Positions 36,726-48,055 of a stretch of DNA of 64,000 nt are shown here, piece by piece. The DNA is from Lycium barbarum (Eukaryota > Streptophyta > Magnoliopsida > Solanales > Solanaceae). The notes under the pieces were generated by a model that worked only from the letters and a program-made list of their open reading frames with translations, was not told the origin of the DNA and did not search any database. Positions within the stretch are counted from its first letter, which is position 1. Every line of letters starts with the position of its first letter. Made by a program: the position numbers and the translations under genes. The stretch is taken from positions 59,024,782-59,088,781 of the forward strand of contig NC_083344.1 in the NCBI RefSeq assembly GCF_019175385.1. Reading direction: 5' to 3'.

Positions 36726-37049
36726 TCAATACAACAAATTTGAAGGGTTTAGATTACCTGTGGACGTCGGGAACAAATGGGGGTATTTCTTCTTCATCTC
36801 GTCCTCCGCTTCCCAAGTCATCTCCTCCCGATTGTTGTTGCGCCACAGGACTTTAACGGAGGGCACTTCTTTAGTGCGTAGTCTCCTCACCTGTCGATCC
36901 AGAATAGATACAGGCTGCTCGTCATAAGACAACTGCTCCGTTACCTGAATGTCATCCACTGGAAATATCCTGGAAGGATCACCAATACATTTCCGCAATA
37001 TAGACACATGAAACATCGGGTGTACGGCCTCCAAGTCGGATGGTAAATC
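36726..37049 (-). pseudogene. R2 polyprotein C-terminus with chromodomain-like tail
   Basis: Follows the main pol frame after one TAG near 37050 in the AY.LDLPSD region. Shows VHPMFHVSILRKCIGDPSR, then a compact tail with ILDRQVRRLRTKEVPSVKVLW, NNNREEMTWEAE and YPHLF. This arrangement after the GPY/F motif is the place and pattern of the chromodomain in Tekay/Del elements, thought to steer integration to heterochromatin. Only the one stop separates it from integrase. Confidence 0.85.
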
Positions 37050-37052
37050 TAG

Positions 37053-39584
37053 CTAGTAGGCGACCTCGCCTATCTTTCGAACGATCTGATACGGCCCAAT
37101 GTACCGGGGGCTCAACTTACCCTTTCTACCGAATCTCATGACACCCTTCATAGGCGACACCTTCAGAAATACCCAGTCGCCAATCTGGAACTCTAGTGGT
37201 CGACGTCGTCTGTCTGCATATGCTGTCTGCCGACTCTGTGCAGCCAATAATCGCTCCCGAATAAGCTTTACCTTATCTACTGCTTCCTGGATCACATCTG
37301 GCCCGATTAACTTAGTCTCGCCCACGTCGAACCAACCAATAGGAGATCTACATTTTCTGCCATAAAGGGCTTCATACGGTGCCATCTGAATGCTGGAGTG
37401 ATAACTATTATTATAGGCAAACTCAATAAGCGGCAAATGATCATCCCAGCTGCCCCTGAAATCAATAACGCAGGCCTGTAACATATCTTCCAGCGTCTGA
37501 ATAGTGCGCTCGGCCTGCCCGTCGGACTGAGGATGAAAGGCTGTACTGAGGCTCACCTGAGTCCCTAATCCCTCCTGAAATGACCTCCAGAAATTTGCCG
37601 TGAACTGGGCACCTCGGTCAGTAATAATAGATACAGGGACTCCGTGAAGTCTGACTATCTCTCTGATATATAATCTAGCATAATCCTCAGCCAAATAAGT
37701 AGTACGGACTGGGAGAAAGTGGGCTGATTTCATCAATCTGTCAACAATAACCCAAATAGAATCATACCTGCGTGGAGTGCGCGGTAACCCAACAACGAAA
37801 TCCATATTAATCATCTCCCATTTCCAGGCTGGAATTTCCATCTCCTGTAATAACCCACCGGGCTTCTGGTGTTCAATTTTAACTTGCTGACAATTCGGGC
37901 ACTGACTAACGATCTTGGCAATATCTTTCTTCATACCGTCCCACCAATACAAACACCTGAGATCATGATACATTTTAGTGGAACCAGGATGAACAGAATA
38001 CCGTGCATTATGCGCCTCGCCCATAATCTGCCGCCGTAAGCCTGCAACGTCCGGTACACAGAGTCTGCCGTCATATAATAATACCCCTTCAGGCGAAATT
38101 TCAAACGGAGTCTTTGCTTTACTAATGGCCACATCTCTGTATTGAACCAGAATAGGATCTTCGAACTGACGCTGCTTTACCTCTGCCATAATAGATGATC
38201 CAGCAACTGCACGAACAGAAATCCCAGAATCTCCAGAATCCGCCAAACGAACTCCAAGGCTGGCCAGCTGGTGAATATCACGAACCAAATCTTTCTTACC
38301 AGATGGTACATCAGCCAAGCTGCCCATAGACTTGTGGCTAAGTGCATCCGCTACCACATTGGCTTTCCCAGGATGGTACAGAATATCAACGTCATAATCC
38401 TTCAGTAGCTCAAGCCATCTCCGCTGCCGCAAATTCAATTCTTTCTGCTTAAAGATGTACTGGAGACTCTTATGGTCCGTATAAATATCGACATGGACCC
38501 CATATAAATAATGCCGCCAAATCTTCAAAGCATGAATCACTGCGGCCAACTCAAGATCATGAGTGGGATAATTCTTCTCGTGCGGTCTGAGCTGCCGGGA
38601 AGCATAGGCTATGACTCGACCGTGCTGCATCAACACACAACCTATCCCAATACCAGAGGCATCACAATAGACAACATACCCATCTGATCCCTCTGGAAGA
38701 GTCAAAACTGGTGCTGAAACTAACTTTTCTTTCAACATCTGGAAGCTGCGCTCGCAGGCATCGGTCCACAGAAATTTCACTGCTTTCTGAGTAAGCTTCG
38801 TCAGTGGTGCTGCAATAGAAGAAAAATTCTCCACGAACCTGCGATAATACCCGGCTAATCCCAGAAAACTGCGCACCTCTGTCGGTGTAGTAGGCCTGGG
38901 CCAATTCTGCACAGCCTCAATCTTCTGCGTATTGACCCGAATACCGTCTGCGCCGACAATATGGCCCAAGAATGCCACAGAAGTTAACCAAAATTCACAT
39001 TTGGAGAATTTAGCATATAATTTCTGCTGACGGAGAGTACCAAGTACCGTCCTCAAATGATCCGAATGCTCCTCGGCTGATCGCGAGTAAATCAGAATAT
39101 CATCAATGAATACAATAACAAACATATCCAAGAAAGGCCGAAATACCCGATTCATGAGATCCATAAATACCGCTGGAGCATTAGTCAACCCGAAAGACAT
39201 AACTCTGAATTCATAATGCCCGTACCGGGTCCTGAAAGCAGTCTTCGGGATATCTGATTCTCGCACTCGCACCTGATGATAACCTGAGCGCAGATCTACC
39301 TTCGAAAAATATTTAGCACCCTGCAACTGATCAAACAAATCATCAATCCGGGGGAGGGGATATTTATTCTTTATAGTCACCTTATTCAGTTGCCGATAAT
39401 CAATACACATCCGCAGTGACCCATCTTTCTTTCTCACAAATAATACCGGCGCTCCCCAGGGTGATGTGTTGGGTCTAATAAAGCCCTTATCCAACAAATC
39501 TTTCAGCTGCTCCTTCAACTCCTTCAATTCAGCCGGTGCCATTCTGTACGGAGGAATAGATATAGGCTGCGTATCCGGCATCAA
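37053..39584 (-). CDS. pol: R2 reverse transcriptase - RNase H - integrase (843 codons open)
   Basis: Internal part of the polyprotein: MMPDTQ is simply the first Met after the last upstream stop. Residues 36-170 hold the RT fingers and palm with FIDD at 159-162. RNase H acidic residues are at about D308, E345, D370 and D413 (ADALS). Integrase has H525, H532, C562, C565 and a D595-D656-E692 triad, then the GPYQI motif near the end. All catalytic residues that I can identify are present, so this stretch could still encode active enzymes if translated. It is flanked by stops or shifts in PR (upstream) and before the tail (downstream). Catalyses reverse transcription and insertion of the element's own RNA/cDNA in virus-like particles. 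Confidence 0.93.
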   Translation of the reverse strand: MMPDTQPISIPPYRMAPAELKELKEQLKDLLDKGFIRPNTSPWGAPVLFVRKKDGSLRMCIDYRQLNKVTIKNKYPLPRIDDLFDQLQGAKYFSKVDLRSGYHQVRVRESDIPKTAFRTRYGHYEFRVMSFGLTNAPAVFMDLMNRVFRPFLDMFVIVFIDDILIYSRSAEEHSDHLRTVLGTLRQQKLYAKFSKCEFWLTSVAFLGHIVGADGIRVNTQKIEAVQNWPRPTTPTEVRSFLGLAGYYRRFVENFSSIAAPLTKLTQKAVKFLWTDACERSFQMLKEKLVSAPVLTLPEGSDGYVVYCDASGIGIGCVLMQHGRVIAYASRQLRPHEKNYPTHDLELAAVIHALKIWRHYLYGVHVDIYTDHKSLQYIFKQKELNLRQRRWLELLKDYDVDILYHPGKANVVADALSHKSMGSLADVPSGKKDLVRDIHQLASLGVRLADSGDSGISVRAVAGSSIMAEVKQRQFEDPILVQYRDVAISKAKTPFEISPEGVLLYDGRLCVPDVAGLRRQIMGEAHNARYSVHPGSTKMYHDLRCLYWWDGMKKDIAKIVSQCPNCQQVKIEHQKPGGLLQEMEIPAWKWEMINMDFVVGLPRTPRRYDSIWVIVDRLMKSAHFLPVRTTYLAEDYARLYIREIVRLHGVPVSIITDRGAQFTANFWRSFQEGLGTQVSLSTAFHPQSDGQAERTIQTLEDMLQACVIDFRGSWDDHLPLIEFAYNNSYHSSIQMAPYEALYGRKCRSPIGWFDVGETKLIGPDVIQEAVDKVKLIRERLLAAQSRQTAYADRRRRPLEFQIGDWVFLKVSPMKGVMRFGRKGKLSPRYIGPYQIVRKIGEVAY

Positions 39585-40509
39585 CTCTATAGTAAAATCA
39601 ATCTCCCGCTCAGGCGGAAGGCCAGGAAGCTCGTCAGGAAATACATCTGGGAATTCATTAACGACCGGAACAGACTAAATAGTAGGTGTCTCAACTGTAG
39701 TGTCGTGCACACGAACCAAATGATAGATATAACCCTTCTAGATCATTTTCTTAGCCTTGAGGTATGAAATAAACTTACCCCTCGACGATGCTGTAGATCC
39801 GAACCACTCTATAACTAGTTCCCCTGGAAACTGAAAACGGACTACCTTTTTCTGGCAGTCGACATTAGCATAACAGGAAGACAACCAGTCCATGCCCATA
39901 ATAACATCAAACTCGAGCATGTCTAACTCTATCAAATCCGCTTTAGTGCAACGATCATAAATAGTCACAGAACAATCCTTATAGACCTGCCTCGCTATCA
40001 CAAAATCCCCAACCGGCGTAGCTACCTCAAATGGCTCTATAGGCCCAGACACTATCCCAATTTTACTAGCTAGTAGGCGGGGAAATATACGATAAAGTAG
40101 AACCAGGGTCAATCATTGCATATACAGATCTGGAGAAAACCAGTAATGTACCTGTGACGACTTTCGGCGAAGCCTCCTGATCCTGGCGGCTGGCTAATGT
40201 GTATATGCGGTTCGAGGGACCGCTAGAACCTGAAACACCACCGCGGCCTCGACCGCGTCCTGCCGGTGTCGGCGCACCTCGCCCTGCAAGGCGTGCAACA
40301 GATGGAGCAGATGATGAACCGGCGGCTGACCCTGTCGGCTGAGCCACACTACCAGAACCGCTAGCCAACGGACAATCTCGCATAAAATGGCCCTGACCAC
40401 CGCACGAAAAACAAGCTCGAGTAGCTCGATAGCACTCCCCAGGATGAGACTTCCCGCAATGAGAACAACGGGGTCTGGGTGGTCTGGCCTGGCTGGGGCC
40501 TCTAGACAC
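39585..40509 (-). pseudogene. R2 zinc knuckle, protease and PR-RT linker, broken
   Basis: The 40509-40066 frame has a knuckle C-FS-C-GGQG-H-FMRD-C, a Gly/Arg-rich linker and the protease loop AMIDPGSTLSYIS. One indel near 40080 moves the rest of PR into the next frame (40112-39738: IEPFEVATPVG to FDVIMGMDWLSS). Stops near 39737 and 39675 (the latter CAG to TAG relative to R1) precede the [16 protein letters not shown] linker into RT. The 40509 start is not real: the frame continues from gag after a stop. Confidence 0.88.
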
Positions 40510-40970
40510 CTGTCAACCTGCCGCCCTGGAGCCCTGACCGGCCCCAGACGGTCCTGCACTATCAAACCTCCTGCCGCCAGACTGAGTACTCCGACCGGAC
40601 GGAGGAAGCTGTCTGCCTGCCTGCTGCTGCTAAGGCTGTCCGCCTCGAGAATCTCCAGAATATCCCGCGGACCTAGCCCTCTTGGGCAGCCTCCTGTCCC
40701 GATCTCTACTAGAATAATCAGACCTGTGACGGTCCTCCATACCCAGCGCGTAAGCCTGAAGTCGGGAAATATCCATATCTGTCTGCAATGACACTGCCAT
40801 ACAGCCGTCGATCAAATAGCGATCCAACCCCACAACATATCTGTGCATCCGATCGGACATATCTGCTACTACGGCAGGTGCATACCGGGCCAGGGAATCA
40901 AACTCCAGATTATACTCAAGAACGCTCCGACCCCTCTACTGCAGATGTAAAAATCGATCAGCCCGCACCT
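40510..40970 (-). pseudogene. R2 gag, C-terminal piece left of LA1
   Basis: Minus-strand frame with LEFDSLARYAP, MHRYVVGLDRYLIDGCMAV and an Arg/Asp-rich region (DRHRSDYSSRDRDRRL) before the knuckle. A TAG occurs near 40936. It is cut at 40970 by LA1; the N-terminal part continues at 51183. Aligns with R1 gag at 25500-25960. Confidence 0.85.
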
Positions 40971-41624
40971 TGTTACATCTCGTATTTTCGTACATCGGAA
41001 AGCGTGCAAGTTAAATGATGTTAGTAATAGACACAAGGTTATTCCCCAAGCTTATAGGTGGTTAAAGTAATGGTACACATGTACCGTAAGGATTTAAGGT
41101 TTAACCAATCGAACAAAATAAGTTTCGTCGAGGTTTGAAATTTATTTGAATGGAATACGGTCCAAGCTATAATATTCCGTATTTTTAGACTATAAAATTT
41201 AATCATCCAACATAAGCAAATTTACCCGAGCCCAGAGAATTTGATTACATTCAAGGATAAAAATCGAGAGCTCGGTGCACAAAGAGTTTGAGGTCCCGAA
41301 ATAATTTAGGACTTAACAAGTGTGACGATGGTGATTGGGAATAATACATGGTGCATGTACAAAGGTGCTATGGACTAGAATTCTATCACATGATTATGAT
41401 AATGAGTATATGAATTATGTTAAAGGTGGTCGATATTTAAGTGAATTGAGATCAAGAAATTAATTGGAGATTGTGGGGTAATTAATATATGGACATGGTC
41501 CATGTATTTTAGGGACAAGTGGCAGCAAAGTTAATAAATTGCATGGTCAAAGGACCAGCTACGTGTAACTCTCATCAAGTGACTTAAAACAAGTGAATGA
41601 CTATAGTATAGGCATACGTGTTAA

Positions 41625-41633
41625 CTATATATA
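41625..41633 (+). promoter_or_regulatory. TATA-box candidate in LA1 LTR
   Basis: CTATATATA, in a non-repetitive context about 650 bp into the LTR, repeated in the 3' LTR near 48711. The U3 promoter assignment is inference from position. Confidence 0.45.
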
Positions 41634-41707
41634 CTACTAGTTTTATAACGTTGCCAATATATATATTTGTTTAGTTTATCTTGCTGTTTAGTCAATAAAA
41701 AAAAAAA

Positions 41708-41722
41708 GGGGGGGGGGGGGGG
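41708..41722. repeat. Poly-G tract (15 bp) after a poly-A run
   Basis: An A run then a G run, present in both LTRs of LA1. The 3' copy (48791-48821) is about twice as long, with one C, so this is the largest difference between the two LTRs. Confidence 0.9.
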
Positions 41723-44086
41723 AACAAAAACGTACAGCAACAAAGCTCTTCTATTTTTCAAGAATGAAAAACGTACAACAAATCTTTTCACGAGGGAGAA
41801 GAGAGCAAGCATACATTTTGGTCTTTGGGGTTCGATTGAAGGAAGAAAAACATTATTTCCATGTTATATTAATGTAGCAGCAACGTGATTTCCTTTTCAA
41901 GGAAGAAAAATATATTGCATTTCAAGAATAATATTCGGGTTTTGCTCACCGCTTCGATCTCGTTGTTTCACTTTGGGTCATGGTGCTAAATTCGGGCTTT
42001 CTTCGAAGTGAAGTAAGGTCGAAGAAGATTAATTTTTGGCATATGAGGTAATAATTCTACTCTACTAGATATATTTAAATTAATCCCGGTATAGCTAAAT
42101 TGTGACATGGGAACTACGAAATTAATTGCGGGAAATCGGATAAATTATTGTGGTTATCATATGGGTTGTTTGGTGGTTGTCATGAATCGTTTTGTCGACT
42201 AGAATATCGTGAGATTGGCTGTAGTTGTTGTCGTCGTGTCTGCTGCTATACTATGTTTGCTGCTATACGAAAATAAGAAGTATATATAAGCATCGGTATA
42301 GGAATGTATATTGGGCTGTTTTGGAAAGTGATTTAAGAATGGATTTAATTCTGGTTGATATGAAATTGTTGGTATTGTTGTTGTTGGTATTTCGATTAAT
42401 GTTTTGACTAAATTGGAATCTCGGGGATGTTATATGTATAGGGGAAGTGCTGCCGAAATTTCGGTAGACAAATACATAGTTAAATGAATTCTTGAAGTCT
42501 TGAAATTCCTAATTGGTAACTTTGACCATTTGTAGATTCTTAGCGAAACAGGATTTGAGTTTTGACGAGCGTAAGACACTTACAAGGTATGTAAGGCTAT
42601 CCTATTCCTTCTTTTGGCATGTCTTAGGTATACTAGGTCGATATCGGAGCCCCGGGGGCAATTCTGTTCTTGGAAATCCGAATTGGAAATTGAGCACTAT
42701 TCATTCAATTGAATTGAACCTTAAAGCTCTCATTTTGGCTGAAAAGTAATCAAATGTCCAAAACTTATGCAAATGTAATCTATTTGCTTCGAATGTATGA
42801 TCCCATAGACCCCAAATGTCCGTGAGTCATGCCCGTCACCTCGACTTGATCCGAGGTGGGCCCGCTAACCCCGAGACTCCTTTGTTTGCTCTATTAGGGC
42901 CATTTTTGTATAATGACGGCAAGAAGTCTTTGTGTATAAATTTGGCTATTATAAAATAATGTTTTGATTACCACGATATTCTAAATTATATTTTGAACTA
43001 TAAATACCATTTTGGAAGTACTATTGTGAAATGAACCCCGTATTGACTATTGGGTTAATATATGATTCTATCAAGTTTCAAAAGGTGTTTTAATAAATAA
43101 ATTGCATTATTTGCTCACGATTCTGCTCGTGCCTTATTATGACTTCGTTCACCGGTTCCCGGGCCGGTTATGGTTCGTGCACGCTATGATACATTCGGTC
43201 GTATGCTGTGTCACGGTTCCCGAGACCTCGCCATAGGGTCGGGTTCCGTTTGGAGTTATGCTGTGATATGGCTGGTGATATGTATGATGATATATGTGTT
43301 CGGGGAGTATGGCGATTTGAACCTTCTGGTGTTATGTTGTGTGTGGCACCAGCGTCGGAGTGGTGACCATGTTCCTGAGCTTTTGCATGATTTTACCTGC
43401 ATTATGTATATATGTTTTCAGTACAGATTTTGATATACCGTTCAGTATTTCCCCTTTTGTATCCTATTTGTTTTTAGTTGTGGCTTATATTTCTATACTC
43501 TATGCTTTACATACTCAGTACATCTTTCGTACTGACTCCCTTTCTTCGGGGGCTGCGTTTCATGCCCGCAGGTACAAACACCGGTGATCCACCACCGTAG
43601 GCTCCACTTTCTGCTATTTCGGAGTGCTCCCTTTCATCCGGAGCCCACATTTTGGTATATATGTCTTTCGGTGTACATATACTTCTGTATATCTGACTAT
43701 TTTGGTACGGCAGGGCCCTGTCCCGCCATATGTCTTCGTTTTAAATTTGTAGAGGCCTGTAGTCGTATATGTGGGTCGAGGGTCCTATATGTGTCTGTTT
43801 GGGTTACGGTCTGTGTCTTAATGCGGTCTCTGTTCTGGTGGCCAAAATGGCCCTTATGTTTATATTTGTACATATGACCGGCGATGTGCATTCCGCCGCT
43901 CCTTTCTGTTCGGATATGATATTTTGGTACGCGTGACCGCTTAAGACAAGTTTTGTTTTAAATTATGTTTAAAATGGCTATTATGAAATTTGAGCTAAGT
44001 TTGGGTTTGATAACTGGATATGTGAATCGGTCTGGGTGCCCAAGTAGGGTGCCAGTCGCGGCCCACGGGGCTGGGTCATGACAAAG

Positions 44087-44098
44087 TGGTATCAGAGC
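44087..44098 (+). promoter_or_regulatory. LA1 primer-binding site
   Basis: TGGTATCAGAGC, a perfect 12-nt match to the initiator-Met tRNA 3' end consensus of plant retroelements, three bases after the LTR. Confidence 0.95.
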
Positions 44099-44141
44099 AG
44101 TTTGTCCTCGGAATGTCTACATGCCGTGTCTAGTAGAGTCT

Positions 44142-44177
44142 TGTTTATCGGTGTGTTGTGCACCACATCTATAAACA
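44142..44177 (+). promoter_or_regulatory. LA1 leader hairpin (36 nt)
   Basis: Arms TGTTTATCGGTGTG and CACATCTATAAACA with one mismatch and one G-U pair; loop TTGTGCAC contains the self-complementary GTGCAC. Lies about 45 nt after the PBS. Confidence 0.8.
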
Positions 44178-44436
44178 GGAGGCTACAAGACATTTAGGGT
44201 TTTACCTTTCTTTCGATCTTAGACCGTGCGATAGAGCCCAACCATAGGAAATGAAATTCCTTTTACTAACCCTTGATTTCCTGAAGAACGGCATCGACAG
44301 AAGAAAGTGACTGATGATATTGGAAGCTACACAGTACACAGGTAAGCAATGGTATGAAAGATGTATGTCGGGTAAGGTATTTGAAGTACGATTGAAATAT
44401 AAAGCTAAAGATTGAAAGGGAAAGCAAACTGGAAAG

Positions 44437-44463
44437 TGTAACAGGTGCAGTTGAGTTGGACAT
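44437..44463 (+). pseudogene. Gag-like zinc-knuckle relic in LA1
   Basis: Codons read C-N-R-C-S-stop-V-G-H, matching the CX2CX4H half of a knuckle. LA2 has the same arrangement and the same TGA at 59360-59386. A GTAAGT donor-like site follows at 44469 and a TGTAG acceptor-like site at 44590. Relic status is inference from a short match. Confidence 0.5.
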
Positions 44464-47400
44464 GTGAGGTAAGTCTTGACATCTTCATACTTTTACTTGA
44501 AATTGTTAGCCCTGCGTGGCTATGATATGATATGATATATATGTATATATATTGGCCCTGTGAGGCATTGTTGATATTTCCTGCATGTAGGTTTTGGGAT
44601 AGTAAGAAGTACAGAGGAACCTCTGCCCAATTTTTTCCAGAAATATAAAAAGGAGAATGAGATATAAGTTCTTGATATGTCTTGAAAGTCGATACCGATA
44701 GGGTAAATCTATTATATTGGATTAAAGCTTAAGAGATACCCTCCATGTCATTCGTAAGCAGCATCATCCTTATTTGGGAAATTTTATTTCGAGAAAGCAT
44801 ACATGAGCAGTGAAATCGCAATTCATTTAAACGGACCAGAATACGTTCCAACCACATTTTGCTTTAGAAAAAGCCTATGTTGAAGGGCAAGAATGTCCGA
44901 CGATTAAGTTTCACCTTATTTGGATGAATACAAAGCGTATGACAAGCAGTTGGGAATTAAATGATTCGCTCACGACTCAAAAAAAAAGAGAAAGGAGAAA
45001 AGAGTAACAATATAATTGAGATAAAAGTACAAAAGAGGTAGAGTTATACCAAATATTTAGAATGTTGATAAGACAGATTGTGAGATATTAAGGATAAGAT
45101 TGATCAGAAAGGGCGAAGGGTCAAGTACACCTAGTCCGCAGATTGTTATAGGAATGAGTAAAGCCTAGCAAGGAAGAAACTAAAGGAGATGGTATAACTA
45201 GTATGAAATGGTAAAGTAGATGTAGAACGAATAAGAAAGAACTTACAAGGTCCTACAGGGAAAGTTCAGAATAAAAGTCAAGTGGTAACAAAAGTGAAAG
45301 TGCGCACAGGAAGAGAAGGGGGTTAATAGAAGGAAGAAGATAAGAAGAAAGCGAGGGGGATTACAGTGTAGCGATGTGTTATGACGTGTATAGCTGATAA
45401 AATGAGTTATATAAGCGACAGAATTGTGAAAGACCGAACCAAAGGAGGATGAGCAACAAAACAGAATAAATACCAGAAATGACTGGTGTGATAAGAATAA
45501 AAAGAGATAAACAGAATATGATTTGAAAATGAGAAAGGGCTTATGTAGAAGTTGTGCTTTTGAAAGATACGGGAATAGTATGAGATTCCTCGTGCACAAA
45601 TAAAATATGGACATAGACTGGAGAAATGAACGGAATACTATAGGAAGCGCTCAAGACGGACGTAATAAATTGAGAACGAGTATAGGATAAAAGGAAAATA
45701 TATAGCTATGAACGTAAGATATAGTAAGACGAGAAGGTTATAAGATAAGACCATTTCTAAGATGAATTTGATATGATTTCGAGTAAGTTAGAAGTTAGCG
45801 CTGAGTATACGACAAGGATGAAAAAGTATGAGGCATAAAGAAGTACTACGTGTATGTGACCTCACCTCAGAAATAGTGAAATCCTTAAAGAACAAGGATT
45901 GTGGATTTGCGAAACGACTGAGGTATTGTGAATTTATTAGAAGTAACAGATGATATCCGTTCGGATAAAGATGGTATTATAGGAAAGCTTAGGACACTTA
46001 TCGTTGGAATATAAGTGCTACCAAATGGAGAATTTGAAATGACTATAATTACTAGCTAATTACTACTTGGAATGAATGGAATGTGGCTTTGGATAAATTA
46101 CTACACTAATTACAATACTCGAGTACCAACCATCAGATTAGATGTTGTACTATATATCGAGGGTTATCATCACCTCGTGATTATGTTCAGGGTTCGTACA
46201 TGGACAATCTAAATTATAAATGACATAAAGGAAGACATGGATATAGTGCAGTATACCAAATGTATTGGTAAAGAATCATATGAATTCGGGAAATTTGAAA
46301 TGGGAACATAGAATAGAATATAAATAAACAATGATGTGGGTTCACCCTAAAGGGGGGAAGCGGATGAGAGGAATGCAAATGTAAGATGAAGTCAACTGAC
46401 ACTGCAACACAATTAATATGAAAACTTAAACTTTAAGTGAGATCCCTTGCTGAAACAAATTAGTGAGATTTGAAGGCCAGCAATAAACAGATAAAATCCA
46501 AGACAGTATTTGAGACGGTGCTGAGAATTATTGGTAAAGACCTTGGACAATATGACATCAAAAGGTGGAGGCTTATAAAAAGGAAAGAATACGACAATAG
46601 AATGGTAACGAGTAAATTAAAAGATATTATAAAGGATAGCAAGGCTATACCGGATTAGAGGTTAAGATGTTGACAACGGAGTTATTGGCTAATGATATTG
46701 TGACGTATATGTAGCAGAGGAGAAAGGATAGGAAATCTCTCCTATAGCAAGATATGAGATCACCAAATGGTGAATAGAGAAAGGGAAAGGAGTATGGCGA
46801 AATAGACAGCAAATGAGTGATAGTACGATAAGATATGTAAAATAGGATGAACCGGGGAAAAGGAAAGACTAGACTATGATTAGATACCCTTTATACAAAT
46901 TTTACAAGAATAGTTATGCAACCTACGAATACTTATATGCTAAGGATAAGGCCAAGTAAGCACTTGATAAAAAGGGTAAGAGTTCAGTAACAGCAATGCG
47001 GTTGCAATATTTTGGATACGCCAAAGAAAGGTGTAAGGTAGTTAGAGGCAAACTACAGAGACATAATTAGTACGGAGGGAAAAAGCCATAATTGGGCCCC
47101 GATACTATTGAAAGGTATGAAGGAAGAATGTAAGGCAAAGTATAACGTCTAGCGAGGCAATGCTAAGGTATTTACTGGGCTGATTTGAGCACTTACACAT
47201 ACTTGTGTAAAGATTGCAACAGGAAATGTGATAGGAGAGCTAAGACCAAATTGGAGTAAAAGGGGCAATAGAAGAGTTGGGTCAAAAATAGAGTAATGAC
47301 ACGAGATAATACGCCTAAATTATTGCCAGTTAGGGTAAAGGAAATTACGAAATGATCTAATCGAGACAATCAGCACAAGCGGGTTACTGGTTACTGGATG

Positions 47401-48019
47401 ACAGGAAAATTATAGTATGAGGGGACCCTAGCACTATTTAATAGCCAGCCCTAAAGATAGAGATCAAGGGATAAAAGCAAATGATAGTCGAAGACCTTCA
47501 TAGGAAAGTCAGAAAGTGACACATGATGCTGAGGATTCCAGAATATGAACAGTCACAGCGGAGTAAAGCAAGGATATTGGAGTACAAAAAAAAGTTACCC
47601 TCTGGAAAATTTCATTTTACTCGTAGGACCTGCGAAAGGTCTACAGGTTACCAGAAGCAAGCAATACTCCAGGGATAGAGGTAAGATGAAGGAAACGATA
47701 TCTTAAGGGAGTAACTATAGGAGAAAAAGGAGTCAAGTTAAGACTAAGCGCATAAGGAAGAAAGTAAGATTTTAGCGTAAGAGCTCGTAATACAACTGAC
47801 AACCAACTGCAGGAATAAAGAGGAGAGCAAAGACAATGATAAAAAAAATAATTACCGTGGGAAGCAACAAAAAAAAAAGAGTTATTACCAGAATGACTAT
47901 GTAAATACCTGGAAGGCGTTACAATGAACTAAAGCGAGTCGACAAACGGAAGAAGTATGCGAAGGGCATAATTAACTAAGAGAACACCCGAGAAAGTATT
48001 GGGAGATCAGGACCAGTTC

Positions 48020-48055
48020 AACATTCGAGGACGAATGTTCAAAAGGGGGGAAGGA
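48020..48055 (+). promoter_or_regulatory. LA1 pre-PPT palindrome and polypurine tract
   Basis: AACATTCGAGGACGAATGTT (48020-48039), a perfect 8-bp inverted repeat with AGGA centre, one C, then AAAAGGGGGGAAGGA against the LTR start at 48056. Confidence 0.93.

Larger units (their letters stand above)
40971..44083 (+). mobile_element. LA1 5' LTR
   Basis: TGTTACATCTCG to GGGGCTGGGTCATGACA. Includes a TATA-like CTATATATA (41625-41633), an AATAAA before an A run and G run (41694-41722), CTGCCGAAATTTCGG near 42451, AAGGTATGTAAGGCTATCC near 42585, the CACCTCG/CGAGGTG hairpin (42837-42858), and the hairpin block (43505-43575). ORFs within are duplicated exactly in the 3' LTR and resemble no protein. 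Confidence 0.93.
44084..48055 (+). other. LA1 internal region, no gag-pol, purine-rich
   Basis: Opens with spacer, PBS and leader, then a remnant of a gag-like zinc knuckle (44437-44463), a conserved block with GGCCCTGTGAGGCAT (about 44553) and the palindrome CAGAGGAACCTCTG (44612-44625), both shared with LA2. From about 44650 to 48000 the plus strand is strikingly A/G-rich without any open frame of note; long minus-strand frames here (45243-45614 and others) have low-complexity composition and are rejected. The acidic ORF of LA2 and F1 is missing. Confidence 0.8.

Noticed and set aside
40387..40791. Plus-strand 134-codon frame opposite R2 gag
   Set aside because: Shadow of gag; Arg/Ser/Thr-rich antisense product.
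42225..43877. Small frames in LA1's LTR repeated at 49324-50990
   Set aside because: Identical by LTR duplication rather than by selection; no start context or motif.
44087..44098. tRNA gene
   Set aside because: Only the 12-nt PBS complementary to a tRNA end; no cloverleaf. No tRNA gene was recognised anywhere in the window.
45243..45614. 123-codon minus-strand frame in LA1
   Set aside because: Same cause: antisense of A/G-rich sequence, no counterpart in LA2 or F1.
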